Source: Lepraria neglecta
Lineage: Eukaryota > Ascomycota > Lecanoromycetes > Lecanorales > Stereocaulaceae
Assembly (NCBI GenBank): GCA_033220425.1
Contig: CM065652.1
Location: forward strand, 4,030,001-4,094,000
DNA length: 64,000 nt
Reading direction: 5' to 3'
The notes under the pieces were generated by a model. That model ran no database searches, was not told where the DNA came from, and saw only the letters and a program-made list of their open reading frames with translations. Position 1 is the first letter of the stretch. Each line of letters opens with the position of its first letter. The position numbers were made by a program, and so were the translations under genes. This document shows, piece after piece, positions 23,082 to 33,837 of the stretch.

Positions 23082-25164
23082 ATGAGCGAGCTTTCCACAG
23101 TTGCCGATAAGACGCTGGATGTTATGAATCAAAGAATGTCTAAAAAGACACCAACCGAGCTCCTTACGGAGATCAGGCCGTTGAAGGAGCAGATTGAAAA
23201 GCTGAAGATGGAGGCAGGTGAGGATGCCAGGGAGTTCAGGGCTCTTCAGCGGAAGTACAACGCCCTCGAACAGAGGAGTGTGGGTCTGGAGGCTGAGCTC
23301 AAGAGCAAGGCCGCCGAGATTGCCAACAAGGACGCCATAATCAGCCAGCTGGAGGTCGACCGCCAAGTCGCCGCCGATGTAGCTACCCCAGAGCTGGACA
23401 ATGCCGACTGCCCAAAGTCAGCCCAGAAGTAGCAGCAAATGATTGCGGAGCAATCTGCTAAAGCATGAACGACGGGAGATCGCTGAGCAAGACGTGATGA
23501 TTCAAGATTTCATCGCCGGGAACGAACAGGCGCTCGGCCCTTACATTGAAGATACACCAAGCCGAGCGCAAGAAAGAGAGTGACGATATCCAAAATCTCA
23601 AAGCCGAGAACGCAACCCTCCGAAAGGACCTGGAAGAGGTTCTAAAGAAATACGCAGCGTGAGCAGGCGATCGTGGCTGGATCGAGCAGTACTTAAAAGA
23701 GCTGCGCGAAATCACCGAGCAAACCTCTACAAAATTCCAGGGAGCGTTCGAGAAGTTTCACGAGGATTTCGAGAAGGGTCAGCTGAATATGATCGCACTC
23801 GACAGTGCCTGCAAGCACGTGCTTAAATATGCAGAGAGGCCGCTACTTCCGCTGCCAGAACAAGCTCTCAGGCGTGAGGGATCAGATCAGCCACGGGCGC
23901 AAGGTCGCGAACAGAAAGAGAGCTCCTTTACTGAGACCTATGACTCGAGGAACGATTATGAAGCGAAGAAAGAAGCCGTCTTGGAGTGGACTCGAGAGAG
24001 GAATGAGGCTGAAGAAGCTGCCAAAGCCGAAGCTCAATGTCCGAGGAGGCGGCATCAAAGCTTACCACGGCCTCACCTTCGCCAGAGCCAATAGATGAAC
24101 CGACAATTGACAACAACACCGAAACAAACACGACCTCATCCAAGGCGTTGCGAGCCCTCAAGGTTCGCTTAATCCCAAAGCGATGGACTTCTACAACCGT
24201 AGCCCAGCTACCTACCAGAGCTGGCGACCATTTACCCACGTCGAATCGCTTCGATGTTCTGGACGAACATGCTGAACCAGCCTGCATTCATACAACCCAA
24301 AGGCCTCCAGCCCAGACGGGAACCAAGAAGACTGAGACAGAAAAAGATCCGCTGCGTCAAGCACTAAAGAAAACGAATTTCGACTTAGAAGTTCTTCGAG
24401 GATTTGCAGCGCGAAAAAGATGGCAAGAAGTCTCAACCCGAGTCACAGCTTCCTGATACTGAAAAGACGGTGAGTTTAGGGCTGAGTGCGACCAAGAATG
24501 GAGAAGACTTGAGCTCCACACATCTTTCAAAGATCGTCTAGCTAACCTTTAGGACAGAATCTTATTACCAAATTGATCACATGCAAAGACAAACACAAGA
24601 TTTCTACCCTTCAACAGAGCCTACAATACACAAGCTTTTTGTTGGGCCTTGGACACAGTACCGGTGAAGCCCTAGTGGCGGTCAAGGGCATCAACCTTGG
24701 ATCATGGTCAGCTTCACGTTGCGCAAGAGGGTCACATGCTGAGAACCGAGTGCAGACTTTTCTGACCTGAATTCCTTGAGTGAAGACGATCTGTTCGTCA
24801 AGGACGAAGATACTCCTGCATTTGATTTGCCCTCTGGAGGAAACATCTTCAAGGATTGGAAGGAAAAGACAGGATTAGGCGGAGAGAACAAAAGGTAGCG
24901 CTACTCAGATATCAGTAGAGGAGGATAGAGCTACAGTAACAGCGAAAGCTGACTAGGAAACAGGCAAAGGAGGACGCAAAGATTGCGAGTTAATGGGCGA
25001 AAGGGGACGAGACGATGGCAATTCAAAAAGCGAGGGAAGCTACCGACAAAGATGCCTATGGTTCAGGGTCAGGAGACAGCGGGTACAATGAATGAAGGCG
25101 ATACGAGATACGGGAGATCGTGGAGGACCAATGCTACAATTCTCTACCTCTTCAGCTCCATATA
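23082..25164 (+). pseudogene. Decayed coiled-coil gene
   Basis: An intact first segment (23082-23432) is a heptad-rich coiled coil: MSELSTVADKTLDVMNQRMS, then IRPLKEQIEKLKMEAG and YNALEQRSVGLEAELKSKAA. Downstream the coding character continues but jumps among frames: ERKKESDDIQNLKAENATLR near 23560-23640, YLKELREITEQTSTKFQGAF near 23690-23750, EEAASKLTTASPSPEPIDEP near 24040, and LNSLSEDDLFVKDEDTPAFD near 24770-24830. At least four frame changes or stops are needed to read them in order. It may be one gene of several domains, or two. I do not recognise the family. It lies just upstream of the truncated helicase ORF on the same strand, so the two may have been neighbours in one locus or parts of one protein. 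Confidence 0.55.
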
Positions 25165-25699
25165 ATTGCTGAAATCAAGTTTCATTTGGCTATCTACGTA
25201 AATCGAAAATATAGATCTTGATACTCTGTTCGGCATCAGGTAGAGACTGTGACCATTGTGTTATGATTTGCGGTCTTCTATACAGTTGTAGAATACTCCA
25301 ACACTCTCAGTCCCTTTCTGGTATCTTCAAGATACCCAGTCGTAGATCAAAACAATAGACATTACTGTTAGAAATGCTGGAAACCGACATGAGTGAGTGA
25401 ATGGCGAGGGTCTGATAGGCTGACGCGTTAGCGCGAAATTTTAGCGTGGCCCACAATCATAACACTCGGCTGCTGCCCGACTCCTTTGCTTCCTCAAGAG
25501 ATCAGAAGTATACTGAGCATACCTAGACCAGTCCTCGCACTGGTTGTATACTGCACAGCAAGCTTCCCCCTCTGTCAACAGCGGGGGCTCTTCTTTGGAA
25601 CGAGGGACGAGGGACGAGACTGAGGTCTCAAAAGGGTTCGAGGACCCGATTCTGGAGCAGGGACTTAGGCTAAATACCAACAACAACTCCGGCGATAAG

Positions 25700-27790
25700 A
25701 TGGATATCGACATCTCTGAGGGTCTCCTCGGGAAAGTGCCAAGCTCCACCAACCCGCTCGCAGATCCAGCTAAGCAGCAGCAGTCACTAGCTGACGCTGA
25801 CGGCGACACCATGATGTCGGGCATCGCAGGCCTTGGTCTTGGAAGCAGCAATGCAACTCCATCAGGCGCCAAGAAAGGAAAGAAGGATGACCTTTTTGGC
25901 CGACTCCAGCAACAGGCCAACGAAGCGGCGAGGACCGAGGCCCTTAAGAAGGAGGAGGCTGACAAGAAGGAAGCTGAGAGGAAACGGACAGAATCCCAAA
26001 AGACCAAGCGAGCAGGGTCTCCGCTATCAGCTGACAAGGAGAACAAGAAAGCTAGGCCAAGTGGGGAAGCCGAAACTGCATCTTTCGTCTCTACGCCGAT
26101 GGAGATGGACCCAGAGGTCAGGATTTCGGATTTCGACTTCTCAACAATTTTTGACAAGGTCGATTCAGTCAATTGCGCCATCCGGATCAATGATTCCCAA
26201 ATAATTGGGTCGCCTTTCGGTGGACAGCAAGCTTTCAACATAAAGCTTCTCCTCGATCCCGGTGCGGCAGCAACACCTAGCGTTGGTCTTGACTTCAAGA
26301 TTAGCAAGGACGGTACAGGTTCAAGGAAGGCTGATCATTACCACACGTTCAACGTGGGCTCCGAACCTGGTGTCAAAATTGGCGGAAAGTACATGATGGA
26401 AAACCTCCTTTTCGAGAGGGCCAACCAGCCGAGCCACCCTCAACTAGCAGACGCGACCCTTCCCCCGGAAATTCGCAAGATGTGCAAGGACCAAAAAGAT
26501 GCTGACAGGCTCTTCCAAATGTCGTATCAGGTCAACTCCCACAAGAAGACTCACTACGATAGCAATTGGCCGTTGGGCTTGCCCGAGGGCCGGCTCCTTA
26601 ACAAAGTCTGGGAGAACATGGACGCGCTTATGAACGAGTCAGGGGCGTACACCGTGGACGTGTGGTTTAAGAATCCCAAGTCTTACTTCGACGAGTTCGA
26701 GCGAGGCTGCCTCCACCCTCTCAAGCATGCCGTGGATGTCCATCTCCAACCACATCATCAATACCTGGACAAGGACGGCCAACCGGTCATTAAATTCGAC
26801 ATGCCAAGCATCAATGTCATCGGCAACGGGATGTACAAGCGATATGCCACGAAAAAGGGCCCTGACGGCAAGAGAATTGCGGACAAGAACGGCAAGGTCT
26901 CTTACTTCAATCTGCCGAAGCAGAAGAGCTGGGCGTCGATCAAGCACCTCTATATCCAAGGAGGAGTCGGGATCGTCCGAGAGCATCAATTCACGACCGC
27001 GCAGCACATCAGCCTCGGCGGAGACTGGCATCGCATATTCCTCGAGAGAATGCCAGTTTTCACCGTCGATGGGAAAGAGGTCACGCCGGACAAACACCTC
27101 TTCAGTGACTCCTACTACGCCGGCGTGCGTATGCAGCGGAGGGCAGATGACACCAAGGACGATCCTCCGCCAAACGGTTCCATCATCAAGGTCAACTTCT
27201 ACAACGGGGTGGAAGGCCGCACGGACCATACGATCGACAAACGCGAGATCTGGTATGGTAAGGTTGAAGGCCGCACGAGAGCCTGGCTCGATGCCACCGG
27301 CTGTGACTTCTGCGTCATGGTAGCAAAGCCTCGGGGATTCAAAGGGCCTGATGGGAAACCAATCAAGAGCTACAAAACGCCTCAACATCGCCCTGACGGC
27401 GCCCTTCCCAAGGCTAGAATCGAGGTCAAAGTCAATATGACACCGGCAAAGAGGGACTTGAAGGCTTTCGGCAAGTTCTGTAATGTCAATTATCAAACAG
27501 AGCTCCTCGACGAGATTCGTGTTGCAATCTGCTCTGATCCTATCAGGACACCGCCTGGAAAGGGCAAGGCACACGACTTGACACACGGCCCCAAGGACCA
27601 GCGGTCCGAAGCGAACAAGAAGGTGGGACGACTCAGTTGCCGAATTCGCCGTAAAGAACAAAGACAACCCCAGTCAGATCAACGTCTTCCAGTCCTCAAG
27701 CCGCATGAGGAGCAGGATCGTCCTGTCCGAGGACCTCCGGGTACAGGTAAAACAAGGACCCTCAAGAGCATGATCGTTGCAATGGCATGA
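25700..27790 (+). pseudogene. Large protein cut off just after an SF1 helicase Walker A motif
   Basis: From the ATG at 25700 (MDIDISEGLLGKV) a frame of about 696 residues runs to 27790. The N-terminus is low complexity and charged, with a coiled coil and a nuclear-localisation-like basic run (KENKKARPS). A long globular region follows (VDSVNCAIRINDSQIIGSPF; HYHTFNVGSEPG; NWPLGLPEGRLLNKVWENMD; IKHLYIQGGVGIVREHQFTT; WLDATGCDFCVMVAKP). It ends at RGPPGTGKTRTLKSM, the Walker A of UPF1/NAM7-type SF1 helicases. The DEAD-like box and all later helicase motifs are missing. A likely short frame change near 27620-27740 precedes the motif, since QINVFQSSSRMRSRIVL reads in another frame. This looks like a recently truncated helicase with an unusual N-terminal half of about 550 residues. 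Upstream codons are open to 25544 but have no ATG. Confidence 0.65.
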
Positions 27791-29529
27791 GGAGATCGAG
27801 CTCGTCGTAAGAGGCTTTTTCATCCTCAAGGACCGCCGCTGTGTCATCCATCATCTCAACCATAAACTCAGTCTCAGTAACATCCATCAGCCTGACCTCG
27901 ACATTGTGAAAGTGATGTCTCAGACAAATGTTGTACTTTGGCTTTTTCGGCTTCGCATTGCTAGATTTCGTAGGCGGTGGTCGAGGCCTCCTCGACGGCG
28001 TTGTGCTGCGGAAGACCGTATCCTGTGAAGGCTCTGGTTCACCAATTGAGGCGGAGTATGCAGACATTGCCAAGTTTTGTTTCGAAATCCAGCTGGCACC
28101 CCTGCGCCCGTCGTTCATAAACAGTCCTCAGGCCGACGAGCTTACGCGAAGCTCGATTTAGAGGGGAAATCTCCCTCGGGCCTGCTAGAGGCCCCTGATA
28201 CCTCAAATTGCTTTCAAATATGTCACTAGATGTTCCGAAGAACGGTAAGATCATGCATGTCTGTCAGAAATTTATCATAAGTATGAAGAAGAAAAGAAGA
28301 GGAAAGAGGAGCGGGAATACTTGCATATATGGCTGGAGAAACTCCGCTAGACCTTAATCGAACCTCCCTCATGCGGAATTGACAAAGCATTGATTGCTCC
28401 ATGGCCAAGATCAGCGTCGTCTGTGAATCTGTTAGAGGTTTCAAAGGCTGAAAGATGGCGATCTATATATTTAGACGTTTCAGTGCGCATGTCTCCCCTA
28501 TGCGGCTAAGCGGAGAGATTTGTGGTGACAGCAGGCCTCTGCCTCTTTCAGAGCAACCATCATGATTTGGAGTGCTACATGTATCAATCAGTCTCTACAT
28601 GTTTCTCATGTCTCACTCCGAAAAATCAATCAACGTGAATGCTAGCTTTTGCTTTCAACTCAGTAGTGGATGAGCTTGAGTACGCTTGCCTCGTATGTTC
28701 GTTCCTGGCAAACTCCATTCCTAGTTGTAACAATACTGATTCTCTTCAAGCGTTGGAACGAATATGAGAATTAAACGCCTCAATAAGAGGGCCGCAATTG
28801 ATGGCGAAGAATTAGAGGATGAGGAGGCGTATGGTAGGAAGGCATGGTCAGGGAGATTCACTGGATTGTAAATGCATTCACCAGTCCCCAATACTCTATA
28901 GACGAGGTAGTGAAGTTAGACAGGATGATTGCACGGCTACACCTCATGATACTCTGACATGTGCGATAATGTCGCCCCCTTGTGGTGCAGATTTGGCTTT
29001 GGGGCAGACATTAAAGTAGGCTCCAAGGCAGCCTTCGCCGTATCTGTTTAAGGAACACAGTCTCGGCTGCAAAGGAGCACTTCTTGCATGAAGCCGTTGC
29101 ACTCGTAAATGGTATCCACGTCGTGAAGTATGGCTTCTGCTTCATAAGAGTAAATTGCTTGCCTGATGAGACATTACAGCTATTTAGATGTCATCAAGTC
29201 CCCTAATCCAGTAGCAAAACTCATGCAAAGTCAAAAAGAAGTCACATGTTCCCCTCAAGGGTCGTGCAGACTGTAGTGGTGGTGCTTGGTTATAACGGCA
29301 TCGGGTTCACGGTACCGAGAGTGAAATTATCGCGGGCGCGGTACAATCCATTTCTCTTCAATCACACCAACGATACTTCAAATCCATTGCAGATCGTCGG
29401 TTTTGTGATTCAGGAACCAGATTTCTGGAGATATCCATCTCTTTAAAATCACACACACGAGTCTGTCAGTCCGAGGACTGTTCGTCGACCACCGGCGCAG
29501 GGGCGCTGGCTGGATTTTCACCTCAAACA
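27791..29529. other. Gene-poor stretch
   Basis: Minus-strand open frames at 27762-28118, 28039-28254 and 28226-28444 could be pieces of a small gene, but no domain or coherent splice pattern supports this. From 28450 to 29530 I see nothing coding. Confidence 0.35.
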
Positions 29530-31749
29530 ATGTCTTCAATGAAGCCGCATGCCAATACTCCGCAGGAGCTACGAGGAAGGCCTGCAAGTGCTATTTACGG
29601 TCAAGGGTCCTCTGCGGGTTTGGCGAGCCAGCAATCACGACACGGTGATGACGAGGCAGCACGACCTTTCGAAGACTCTGCAAACAGCCCACAGCCACAC
29701 GCTGCCAATACTCCTGTACAGTTACAGCGAAGACAGCTCAACGCTGGCCATGTAGCTGGGATCGGGGAAGCTCGAGGGCCTCCTGCCGCCGATGTTCTCA
29801 TAGCCAGCCAACACAATCAAACTTCACAGCTGTCGAGGTTGACGACTCTCCCCCATGCCCATACCTCGTCCTCCAGAGACCACGTCGTCGACCTGACAGC
29901 CGAATCCTACGAAAAGGCAGGCGAGAACGATGAGGGACTCAATGAGGAGGAGGATTTCGAGCCCGATGCAATCGAGGAGGAGGACGACGATGACGACGGC
30001 GGAGGATTTCCATTATACGATACCAACTACTACGCTGAGGAGGACGTCTTTAGTGACAGCGAAGCTTCAGTCGTGTCGGAAGATGATTACACAATCCCAG
30101 ATGCAATCCGGACTGCCGAGCGAGAAGCTGAAGGTGCTACTCAAATTGACTCTTCAACATATGAGGTACACAGGAGGTACAAAGGTTTCCTCAAAGCTTT
30201 ATGCGACGCTACAGCAACCACAGCTGCAGACGAGCATACTTGGAACGGGTTGGGGTACGCCATTAAGACTGCGAAGAGCCTAAGACTCGATGAGATGAAA
30301 GGGGACAGGGAGCTTGAACTATATGCCTTTGCACTCGTCATTCACGTATGGCAAATTGTCTGCCTTCGTCTACAGCATGGCGAGTATCCTTCGGAGGGCT
30401 ATCGGGACTCATTGTCAACGTTCTCCGGTGCCTACTTCCTCTCAGCCCATTCAATCGTTGCAATGCGTTGCAGCACGCTGGCTGTTTCCGAGCTCAAGTT
30501 TGCTGTCGAGTATTGGGAGAATAGGCTAAGGCAGATAGGAGGAGGTATCCAGTGGTTGAAGGATCGCTGGGCCAAGGACATTGTTCAGCTTGACGAGGAT
30601 CCAACCTTCCATCGCAACACAACGGCAGATCTCTACCTTCATGCACTTGAGACTGGCCTCGTAGGACATCTGACGGGCGCTGTGATTGAGGAGGAGGCGA
30701 AAAATGATGACTTGGATAAGACGCAGCTGCGGAAAATGGCAGAGAAATCAAGAGATTCCTACCTGGAACTTCGTCGTGACATGGACTACATGCTGCACAC
30801 AATGGAAATGCCGCTGCTGCGAGCAATCATACAAGGCCAAGTTCCTAGACTGTCGATGATCCCATCTGGTGATGTTTACAACATCCTGGCCAAGCTCGAC
30901 AATACGAATCCGATACAGCCAGGAATATACATGAATTCGATCTGCGACAGAATGGGAATGTCACCCAGTCCAGCCCAGTGGTCAAAGGTATGCGATCTCA
31001 TGGGACGATACGTACAAGCAGACATGGAGCATAATGACATTGCCGAGGAGATTGACCAAAAAATTCATCCGCAACGAGACTGGCCTAGGCATCTGGCCAA
31101 CAGAGGATTAAGGAGGTACATGGAGTGGCGTTCCTGGGTAGGAAATGGAAAGCGCGAGTTTGACGAGCATCATCGGAAAATGGTCGGGTATTTCATTGGC
31201 CAGCTTCAGGATCGAATGGAAGGACAGCAACACCACACTCCATTGACTGTCCCGGTCGTTGAACTTGGGTTCAGCAATAACCCTCCCTATCGACTAAGGC
31301 AACATCGACACCACCAAAGCTCCAACTATTTAATGAACCTCGCCGAGGCCGTGTTCGAGTATCAATACCCAGGCTTTTTCACACTACAACAACACATCAT
31401 CTACAACTGTTGGCGGCCAGTTCAGACATGGATGAGCGAGATCGTCTTCACTCAATTGGCACAAGGATACGTTCAGGGCGGTGGTGGATTCAGTCATGAG
31501 CCGGCCGGTCGTTCTATCACGAGCTCGTTCAAAACTTTCATCGATATGCAATGGCACGGTTTTGAGGCTGGGGTCTTGGCTGCCGGAGATCTCCACCGCA
31601 AGGTCCGGGAAAACCTGGAATATGTGCGGAAGAAGAAGGCTGAGAAGGCGGAGTTACATCTGGTACGGATGAGGCATCTACAAGCCCAGAAGGAGCTCAT
31701 TAAGGCAAACACAAGGTTGATAGAGGCCCAAATCAAGTTATTGACTTAA
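29530..31749 (+). CDS. Unknown 739-residue protein with SUMO-interaction-like motif
   Basis: Single uninterrupted exon from the ATG at 29530 to a TAA. Residues 1-115 are disordered, rich in Ser, Gln and His. At about 118-123 VVDLTAES matches a SUMO-interacting core (V-V-D-L-T), followed at about 130-185 by a strongly acidic run (NEEEDFEPDAIEEEDDDDDG). Residues 200-700 look globular and mostly helical (FLKALCDATATTAADEHTWN; RRYMEWRSWVGNGKREFDEH). VELGFSNNPPYRLRQHRHHQ near 575-595 faintly resembles the GxxxxPxxRLxxH segment of GIY-YIG/T5orf172 folds, but other catalytic positions are not evident. The last 70 residues form a basic coiled coil (RKKKAEKAELHLVRMRHLQA). No signal peptide. The features suggest a nuclear protein; I assign no function. 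A long ORF without stops supports a live gene. Confidence 0.75.
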   Translation: MSSMKPHANTPQELRGRPASAIYGQGSSAGLASQQSRHGDDEAARPFEDSANSPQPHAANTPVQLQRRQLNAGHVAGIGEARGPPAADVLIASQHNQTSQLSRLTTLPHAHTSSSRDHVVDLTAESYEKAGENDEGLNEEEDFEPDAIEEEDDDDDGGGFPLYDTNYYAEEDVFSDSEASVVSEDDYTIPDAIRTAEREAEGATQIDSSTYEVHRRYKGFLKALCDATATTAADEHTWNGLGYAIKTAKSLRLDEMKGDRELELYAFALVIHVWQIVCLRLQHGEYPSEGYRDSLSTFSGAYFLSAHSIVAMRCSTLAVSELKFAVEYWENRLRQIGGGIQWLKDRWAKDIVQLDEDPTFHRNTTADLYLHALETGLVGHLTGAVIEEEAKNDDLDKTQLRKMAEKSRDSYLELRRDMDYMLHTMEMPLLRAIIQGQVPRLSMIPSGDVYNILAKLDNTNPIQPGIYMNSICDRMGMSPSPAQWSKVCDLMGRYVQADMEHNDIAEEIDQKIHPQRDWPRHLANRGLRRYMEWRSWVGNGKREFDEHHRKMVGYFIGQLQDRMEGQQHHTPLTVPVVELGFSNNPPYRLRQHRHHQSSNYLMNLAEAVFEYQYPGFFTLQQHIIYNCWRPVQTWMSEIVFTQLAQGYVQGGGGFSHEPAGRSITSSFKTFIDMQWHGFEAGVLAAGDLHRKVRENLEYVRKKKAEKAELHLVRMRHLQAQKELIKANTRLIEAQIKLLT

Positions 31750-32480
31750 TGTTTCCCGCTACCCGACTATCTTCCGCATCTTTTCCGCTAGTTTCACCAC
31801 TATCCACTCAACCTTCGTATCTTTTTCGCTATCTATATCATCCGTACATCCTTCGTATTGTTCCCGCTATCTCGCTATCCTACACACCGTCTACGTAACT
31901 TTCTCGCCATCAATACATTCTCCGCATTCTCCGCATTCTCCGTATCTTTTCCGGATCTCTTTAAATTATACTTACTCTCCTAGCTCCTTGAAAAGCGCGT
32001 ATATGTTCTCTCGAAATGAAGATCTTACGTCATGTATTTGCCGCTGAGTCGGTACTTGCCGCCGAATTTGACACCGGGCTCAGGGCTTATGGTGGTATTG
32101 TGGTAGTGGTCGGCCTTCCTCGGGTCTGTACTGTCCCCGCTGATCTTGATTCCCGTCATATACATATTCCCCGCATATCTTCTGCGCTTTTTCCGCCATC
32201 TCAGTGTCTCCCGTATCTTTTCCGCAGGTAGTCCTCATTCTTCGCATTCTCCGTATATGCCCCGCATCTTTTCCGCATCTTCTTCGCTAAACAAATACTC
32301 GTCGCGTACTCCGCATCTTCTCTGTCGTACATGTTCCGTATCCTTTCCTGCCATCTACGTGGTTTCGCTCGTATTCTCCCTATTCTCCGCTTTCTCCGTA
32401 TCTTCTCCGCATACTCCGCCAGTTTTCCGCATATTTCCCGCATACTCTCCGCCAATGCTCCGCTAATGCTCCACAAAATG
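31750..32480 (+). repeat. Pyrimidine-rich degenerate TCCGC repeat tract
   Basis: Starting right after the stop of the 739-residue gene, some 700 nt are strongly C+T biased and built from imperfect copies of blocks such as tctccgcatcttttccgc, ttttccgct and ttcgctatct. Unit length varies (about 12-25 nt), so it is a degenerate rather than a simple tandem repeat. It resembles the C+T-rich arrays seen inside long introns elsewhere in this window, but with TCCGC rather than GCTCC boxes. Confidence 0.6.
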
Positions 32481-33837
32481 GCGAAGGAGCAAGCCACTTC
32501 TCAATCCCCAAAGTGCAGGTGGATCCGCTGTCGTCGGGCTTTAATTCTCGTACTCGCGTCGCAGTGCTGAATCCTAGATGATTAGGTAGCATTTCATCCT
32601 GGCTAAAACAGGAATACATTAGGAATTCTACGGAGAAGCTCGCAGTACTATTTCCAGCTTGCTAAGGGTGAATAGGACGCACGAAGCTTTTTCCGAAGGG
32701 TTTCGGAGGAAGGAGATGCTAGAACCGACAAGAATGACCTTCTACGTCATACTGCAGCCCACAAGATGTCTCTACCTCCTGAACTTGCAAGTTTGCTTCT
32801 CTGTCAACCTTATTTTGAGCTCGTGTCGATAACATTCAGCTGAGCTTTACGACATCTTGAGATTTATGAGCACGAAACAATGTTTGGAGCGTTGATTATA
32901 GCCTGAGAGCTTGGCGGATTTGGAAAAGACGGTGCGACGGGGATCTGCTACGTGCGATAGTGCAAAGCTGCGAGGTACTCCATGATAGTAAGGTTACAAG
33001 TCGCTCAATTTGGTGTCTAAGTTGCGGAAGCAGCCTAGGAACATAGCGATCGCGAGGACGTAGGTGTCACCATTGGTTACTTCTAGCGTAGCTCCGGCGC
33101 CGAAACCACCGACAGGTACCCTGCCAGAACATTGGAGATGCAGTTTCTCAAGTCACATCGATAAAGTTCCCAACAAAGCACACCGGTGCCACAGTCCGGA
33201 TCTGTCCCAACAAAATGCGAGTATTGCGGTAGCTTGCAGTTTTGATGTGCCTGTCGAGTGCTGGCTGGTATTAACGTCTGCTGGCCTTTTAATCTGCCCC
33301 CAGCCATAGGCCTCGCAAATACTCGTTCGATGATAGCATTTGCAATTGAAATCCCTGGTTGCAGCTCTACCAACAAATGCTACCTTCCGGAATTTTGCAA
33401 TAGGTCAACCCAGGGGAAGTAACCTTGAATCTATAACGCAAGATTGGCCACTAGGAGAATTTTCCCGCTGCAACCGTCAGGAGAAATATGGCCGCGAGGC
33501 TGACGAAGTGTCGCCCCTCGGCGTCGAGCGACCGAAGATGGCAGCGATCCTTGCCGTGACAACGCCATCATGGGGCCCGGCAGTATCTGCTGGCCAGTTT
33601 TTGACAAGGCTGCAGCTAACCAGTAGAATTTCGAGCTTCCAATGTGGGGGAAAGCTTGAGGAAAGATTCACCGAGACATTTCACTGTGGGCCTGAAGGTG
33701 TCGTCATCTTACAGCACTGATATTGACTCGTTCTAATGGGCGACCCTCTGTGATATATGTACTGGCGACAACCTCCCTTGAATGCATGTCTCATCTATTA
33801 AATTTCTTGGCTCTTGAAAACATCTGAGTAGCTCACC
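32481..33837. other. Intergenic, nothing firm
   Basis: Open frames at 33064-33309, 33083-33376 (minus) and 33340-33720 lack domains and splice logic. It is likely the promoter side of the citrate-synthase-like gene. Confidence 0.35.

Noticed and set aside
25441-26307. 288-codon minus-strand frame opposite the helicase-like ORF
   Set aside because: It mirrors the codon bias of the plus-strand gene, is low complexity and has no domain; it is an antisense shadow.
26639-27667. 342-codon minus-strand frame
   Set aside because: Fully antisense to the well-supported plus-strand coding region and without family features.
31750-32480. CRISPR-like or satellite array
   Set aside because: Units are degenerate, variable in length and without spacers; a C+T-rich minisatellite-like tract is the better description.
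33064-33720. Several 80-126-codon frames on both strands
   Set aside because: No domain or splice pattern; they overlap one another and look like chance.
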